Below, piece by piece: positions 5,472 to 7,867 of a stretch of 7,867 nucleotides of DNA (position 1 is the stretch's first letter; the number at the start of each line of letters is the position of its first letter). The stretch is from Acidobacteriota bacterium (GTDB taxonomy: Bacteria > Acidobacteriota > Terriglobia > Acidiferrales > UBA7541). The stretch covers positions 1 to 7,867 of the forward strand of contig QHYP01000273.1 of NCBI GenBank assembly GCA_003224195.1, in the 5' to 3' direction. The translations under genes were made by a program, and so were the position numbers. Below the pieces are notes generated by a model that saw nothing but the letters and a program-made list of their open reading frames with translations, was not told the origin of the DNA and ran no database searches.

Positions 5472-5562
5472 GCGCCTCGAAAGCGGGAAACAAGCTGGTT
5501 AACGGCACTGTTGGTAAGCTATGTAGCTACTGTAGCTTAGAGGCGTCCGAGTGTCGAGGCGC
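5472..5562. other. Nested inverted repeats between the small ORF and the PilZ gene
   Basis: GCGCCTCGA (5472-5480) and TCGAGGCGC (5554-5562) form a perfect 9-bp inverted repeat enclosing 73 bases. Inside it, TAAGCTA (5515-5521) pairs with TAGCTTA (5533-5539) around the self-complementary GTAGCTAC (5523-5530). A second small stem, TCCCGC/GCGGGA (5468-5473 with 5483-5488), competes with the outer one. No T-run follows, so it is not a standard terminator. It may be a structured 3' region of the PilZ transcript, or mobile DNA. Confidence 0.45.
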
Positions 5563-5900
5563 TACCCGACGGGCCATCCACCCCACTTGACCGAGCGTCC
5601 CGGGAACTTCAACCCCACGCAAAAACCACCGTTTCCCGATGGCCGGCAATAAACGACTCGCGCCGGCTGGGGGAACTCGCCGGTCAACGGGGTAACCAGA
5701 GGTTCTTCGCCGGGCCGCCAGAGCCGCTTGGTCACTACCCGAGCACCGTGGGGACTGACGTTTTGCGTGAGCGTTTTTTCCATATCGCGCGGTTCTTTCG
5801 CGCTTGTGACGTACACGGGGACCGCCATCGGGAGGCGCTTCTCAATTCTCCCATCAAAAAGCCTCTGAGGGTGACCCTTCTCCTGCGGAGTGCCGTTCAT
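5562..5900 (-). CDS. Single-domain PilZ protein (probable c-di-GMP receptor)
   Basis: PilZ proteins bind cyclic di-GMP and relay it to motility, exopolysaccharide or other targets. The 112-residue protein is essentially one PilZ domain. The RxxxR motif is R18-I-E-K-R22 and the (D/N)xSxxG motif is N47-V-S-P-H-G52, so both nucleotide-binding motifs are intact. Beta strands follow (ARVVTKRLW, ARVVYC and FCVGLKFP) as expected. No partner domain or membrane segment is present. The ATG at 5900 was chosen for the MNGTPQEK N-terminus, although the Shine-Dalgarno sequence is weak. No enzyme for making or breaking c-di-GMP is in the window, so the output is unknown. It is apparently transcribed alone; the next leftward gene, pckG, is 324 bp upstream. 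Confidence 0.9.
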   Translation of the reverse strand: MNGTPQEKGHPQRLFDGRIEKRLPMAVPVYVTSAKEPRDMEKTLTQNVSPHGARVVTKRLWRPGEEPLVTPLTGEFPQPARVVYCRPSGNGGFCVGLKFPGRSVKWGGWPVG

Positions 5901-6224
5901 GGGTGTTTCGCTCTAATTCGGTGACTCGAACCGGCCATTCCTCGATGGGTTTCTCCATCAGCCGGATCTTGGCAGACTTGTACGCGTGATGCGGTTGGCC
6001 GACAATCAGAAAAAGGCCGTATTTTCCGTGGGGGCGATTTCCCGTCGGAGCATGGAGTGATTACCCGAGAGTGAAATGGCTACTAGAGTGGTGCTAGTAG
6101 TTATGGAATTTATGGGACCGCTTTTCTGGATGGAATGGGCGATTGCTCCCGATAGGTAGGCTATCCGGAAACTGACGAGAAAGACTCGACAAAGGCCGCG
6201 GGCGGCAGATTTCGGCTGGGACCA
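5901..6224. other. Gap between pckG and the PilZ gene
   Basis: No supported gene is present in these 324 bases. The stretch would hold the pckG 3' end and the PilZ promoter, but I see no confident -35/-10 pair and no hairpin with a U-run. It contains an operator-like inverted repeat (6080-6100) and a weaker stem near 6148-6168 (GATAG/CTATC with outer GC pairs and one mismatch). Confidence 0.5.
6080..6100. promoter_or_regulatory. Operator-like inverted repeat upstream of the PilZ gene
   Basis: CTACTAG (6080-6086) and CTAGTAG (6094-6100) are perfect inverted arms around a 7-base spacer, so like positions on the two arms are 14 bases apart end to end. Such dyads are typical of dimeric winged-helix repressors; the TACTA/TAGTA arms are vaguely like BlaI/MecI or PadR sites, but the family is a guess. 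No promoter was identified next to it. Confidence 0.45.
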
Positions 6225-7867
6225 TCAGGCGGGGACGGCGCGGTGGAAGCGGGACCCAAGCTTGGCGTGTTCGTCGAGGAGTTCGCGGGGGAGGCGATCG
6301 GCGAATTTGGAGAAGAAGGCGCGAGTGTCCTCGAGCTCGGGCTCCCAGTCGGCGGGATTCACGCGGAGCAATTCGTCCAGGGTTTCCTGCGAAATTCTCA
6401 GGCCATCGAGCGTAAGCGCGCCGCGCGCGGGCACGTAGCCGATGGGCGTTTCCTGCGCGCCGCCGCGGCCTCCCTCGGTAGCCCCGGGCACCGTAGGCGC
6501 CAGGCGTTCCACAATCCATTTCAGCACGCGCACGTTCTCGCCAAAGCCGGGCCACAGGAATTTGCCATCGGCTCCGCGGCGGAACCAGTTCACGTGAAAA
6601 ATCTTCGGCGGCTTCGGGATGCGCTTGCCCATCTCCAGCCAGTGCCGAAAATAATCCGCCATGTTGTAGCCGCAGAAGGGGAGCATGGCCATCGGGTCGC
6701 GCCGCGTGACGCCGACCGCACCCGTCGTCGCCGCCGTCGTTTCCGACGCCATCGTGGCGGCCACGAACACGCCGTGCTGCCAGTCAAAGGATTCGTAGAC
6801 CAGCGGAGCAAGCCGCGCGCGCCGCCCGCCGAAGATGAACGCCGAGATCGGCACGCCCGCGGAGTCTTCCCAATGCGGGGAAATCGAAGGCGACTGCCTG
6901 GCCGGCACGGTGTAGCGCGCATTCGGGTGCGCGGCGGGACCTTTCGATTTGTCCCACGGCTCGCCCTTCCAATTGACGAGCCCTTCGGGCACGTCGGAAT
7001 CGATGCCTTCCCACCACGGCTCCCGCTCGCGCGTCATCGCGACGTTGGTGAAGATCGTGTTGCGCCGCAGCGCGGTCATCACGTTGGGATTGGTTCTGAT
7101 TCCCGTGCCGGGCGCGACGCCGAAAAATCCCGCTTCGGGATTGATGGCATGCAAGCAGCCGTCCGCGCCGATTTGCATCCAGGCGATGTCGTCGCCCACG
7201 GTCCACACGCGATAGCCCTGGGATTCGAGCGCGGAAACCATCATCGCCAGGTTTGTCTTGCCGCAGGCGCTCGGGAATGCCGCGCCCATGTAAGTAACTT
7301 TTCCGCCGGGCGACTCGAGCCCGAGGATGAGCATGTGCTCGGCCAGCCAGCCCTGTTCGCGCGCCATCACGCTGGCAATGCGCAGCGCGAAACACTTTTT
7401 GCCGAGAAGCGCGTTGCCGCCGTAACCCGAGCCGATGCTCCAGATCAGCCGCTCCTCGGGAAAATGCAGGATGAACCGCCGCTCCGGATTCAAATCGCCG
7501 AGCGAGTGCAGACCGGGAACGAACTCCGCCGAACTTCCCAGCCGCTCGAGGGCCGCATTTCCCATCCGCGACATGATCCTCATGCTCGCGACTACGTAGG
7601 GGCTGTCCGTGATCTCGACGCCGATTTTGCTCAGGGGGGAATCCACCGGGCCCATGACGTATGGCACGACGTACATCGTTCGTCCGCGCATCGCGCCGTC
7701 AAACAGCGCACCCACTTTTCTCTTAGCCTCGAGGGGATCCATCCAGTTGTTCGTCGGACCGGCGGCGTCGCGGGTGCGGGAACAAATGAAGGTCAGGTGC
7801 TCGGTGCGGGCGACATCGTTGGGGTCACTTCGATGCAGATAGCAGTTGGGGTAGGTTTTTTCGTTCA
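6225..7867 (-). CDS. pckG: Phosphoenolpyruvate carboxykinase (GTP), 5' end missing
   Basis: PckG converts oxaloacetate and GTP to phosphoenolpyruvate, CO2 and GDP in the cytoplasm, usually for gluconeogenesis. The frame is open through the right window edge: upstream of the ATG at 7742 it reads NEKTYPNCYLHRSDPNDVAR and TEHLTFICSR, standard PckG sequence, so that ATG (MDPLEAKRK) is internal. The visible part is 546 residues; roughly 60-90 N-terminal residues are missing. Motifs (visible numbering): GRTMYVVPYVMGP near 61-72, SGYGGNALLGKKC near 146-158, the GTP-type P-loop AFPSACGKTN with the reactive Cys at 201, metal-site region VGDDIAWM near 223-230, NPEAGFFGVAPGT near 242-254 and the nucleotide-binding region NWF...FLWPGFGENVRVLKW near 426-450. 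All look intact. It is the GTP class, not the ATP class (PckA). Its promoter lies outside the window. Confidence 0.97.
   Translation of the reverse strand, partial: NEKTYPNCYLHRSDPNDVARTEHLTFICSRTRDAAGPTNNWMDPLEAKRKVGALFDGAMRGRTMYVVPYVMGPVDSPLSKIGVEITDSPYVVASMRIMSRMGNAALERLGSSAEFVPGLHSLGDLNPERRFILHFPEERLIWSIGSGYGGNALLGKKCFALRIASVMAREQGWLAEHMLILGLESPGGKVTYMGAAFPSACGKTNLAMMVSALESQGYRVWTVGDDIAWMQIGADGCLHAINPEAGFFGVAPGTGIRTNPNVMTALRRNTIFTNVAMTREREPWWEGIDSDVPEGLVNWKGEPWDKSKGPAAHPNARYTVPARQSPSISPHWEDSAGVPISAFIFGGRRARLAPLVYESFDWQHGVFVAATMASETTAATTGAVGVTRRDPMAMLPFCGYNMADYFRHWLEMGKRIPKPPKIFHVNWFRRGADGKFLWPGFGENVRVLKWIVERLAPTVPGATEGGRGGAQETPIGYVPARGALTLDGLRISQETLDELLRVNPADWEPELEDTRAFFSKFADRLPRELLDEHAKLGSRFHRAVPA

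Noticed and set aside
5455..5562. Possible integron attC-like site (GGGCGTTAG near 5458-5467 with paired arms).
   Set aside because: The core does not fit GTTRRRY, the matching inverse core is absent, and there is no cassette array or integrase.
5915..5945. GGTTCGAGTC on the minus strand resembling a tRNA T-loop.
   Set aside because: The flanking bases do not form a T-stem and no acceptor, D or anticodon arms are present.
5854..5958. Minus-strand 34-codon ORF beginning MEKPIEEWPV, overlapping the PilZ start.
   Set aside because: There is no Shine-Dalgarno sequence, it overlaps 47 bp of PilZ in another frame, and no family is recognised.

Overview
The window comes from a GC-rich bacterial chromosome. 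The gene types suggest a free-living heterotroph. A stand-alone PilZ protein, a small TPR-like protein ending in an RPPGNDD/RWN signature, a GTP-type PEP carboxykinase and a REP-associated transposase together make me favour an Acidobacteriota-like soil lineage. That is an inference from remembered protein styles, not from a marker gene.

Left part (1-3104, rightward). A tightly packed fumarate reductase operon reads frdA (C-terminal half only), frdB, frdC, frdD, with gaps of 7 bp, a 4-bp ATGA overlap and 0 bp. The two short, separate membrane-anchor subunits make this the Escherichia coli-like FrdABCD architecture, not the single-anchor dihaem type. A TPR-like gene follows. Its coding signal begins about 130 bases before its first ATG, so it may use an unusual start or carry a start-codon mutation.

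Middle part (3113-4442, leftward). A secreted protein with an NTF2-like domain fused to a thioredoxin domain converges on the TPR gene. It sits about 420 bases downstream of a near-consensus sigma70 promoter. The intervening leader has no convincing gene but holds a strong hairpin and an imperfect direct repeat.

Repeat module (about 4596-5311). An intact REP-associated tyrosine transposase (RAYT, leftward) is bracketed by two REP-like hairpins in the same orientation. They show a compensatory base-pair change, and each carries a GTAG tetranucleotide. One GTAG contains the transposase stop codon; the other REP covers the -35 zone of the transposase promoter. A third, truncated REP piece lies beside it, then a doubtful small ORF.

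Right part (5562-7867, leftward). A single-domain PilZ protein with both c-di-GMP motifs is followed by a 324-base gap containing a clean operator-like inverted repeat. Next comes PEP carboxykinase (pckG), whose 5' end runs off the window. PckG and fumarate reductase could both serve a reductive C4 branch (PEP to oxaloacetate to malate to fumarate to succinate), but PckG is more often gluconeogenic and the two are not one operon. The best candidates for novelty are the REP/RAYT module, the TPR gene start and the structured thioredoxin leader. I see no CRISPR array, tRNA or rRNA.
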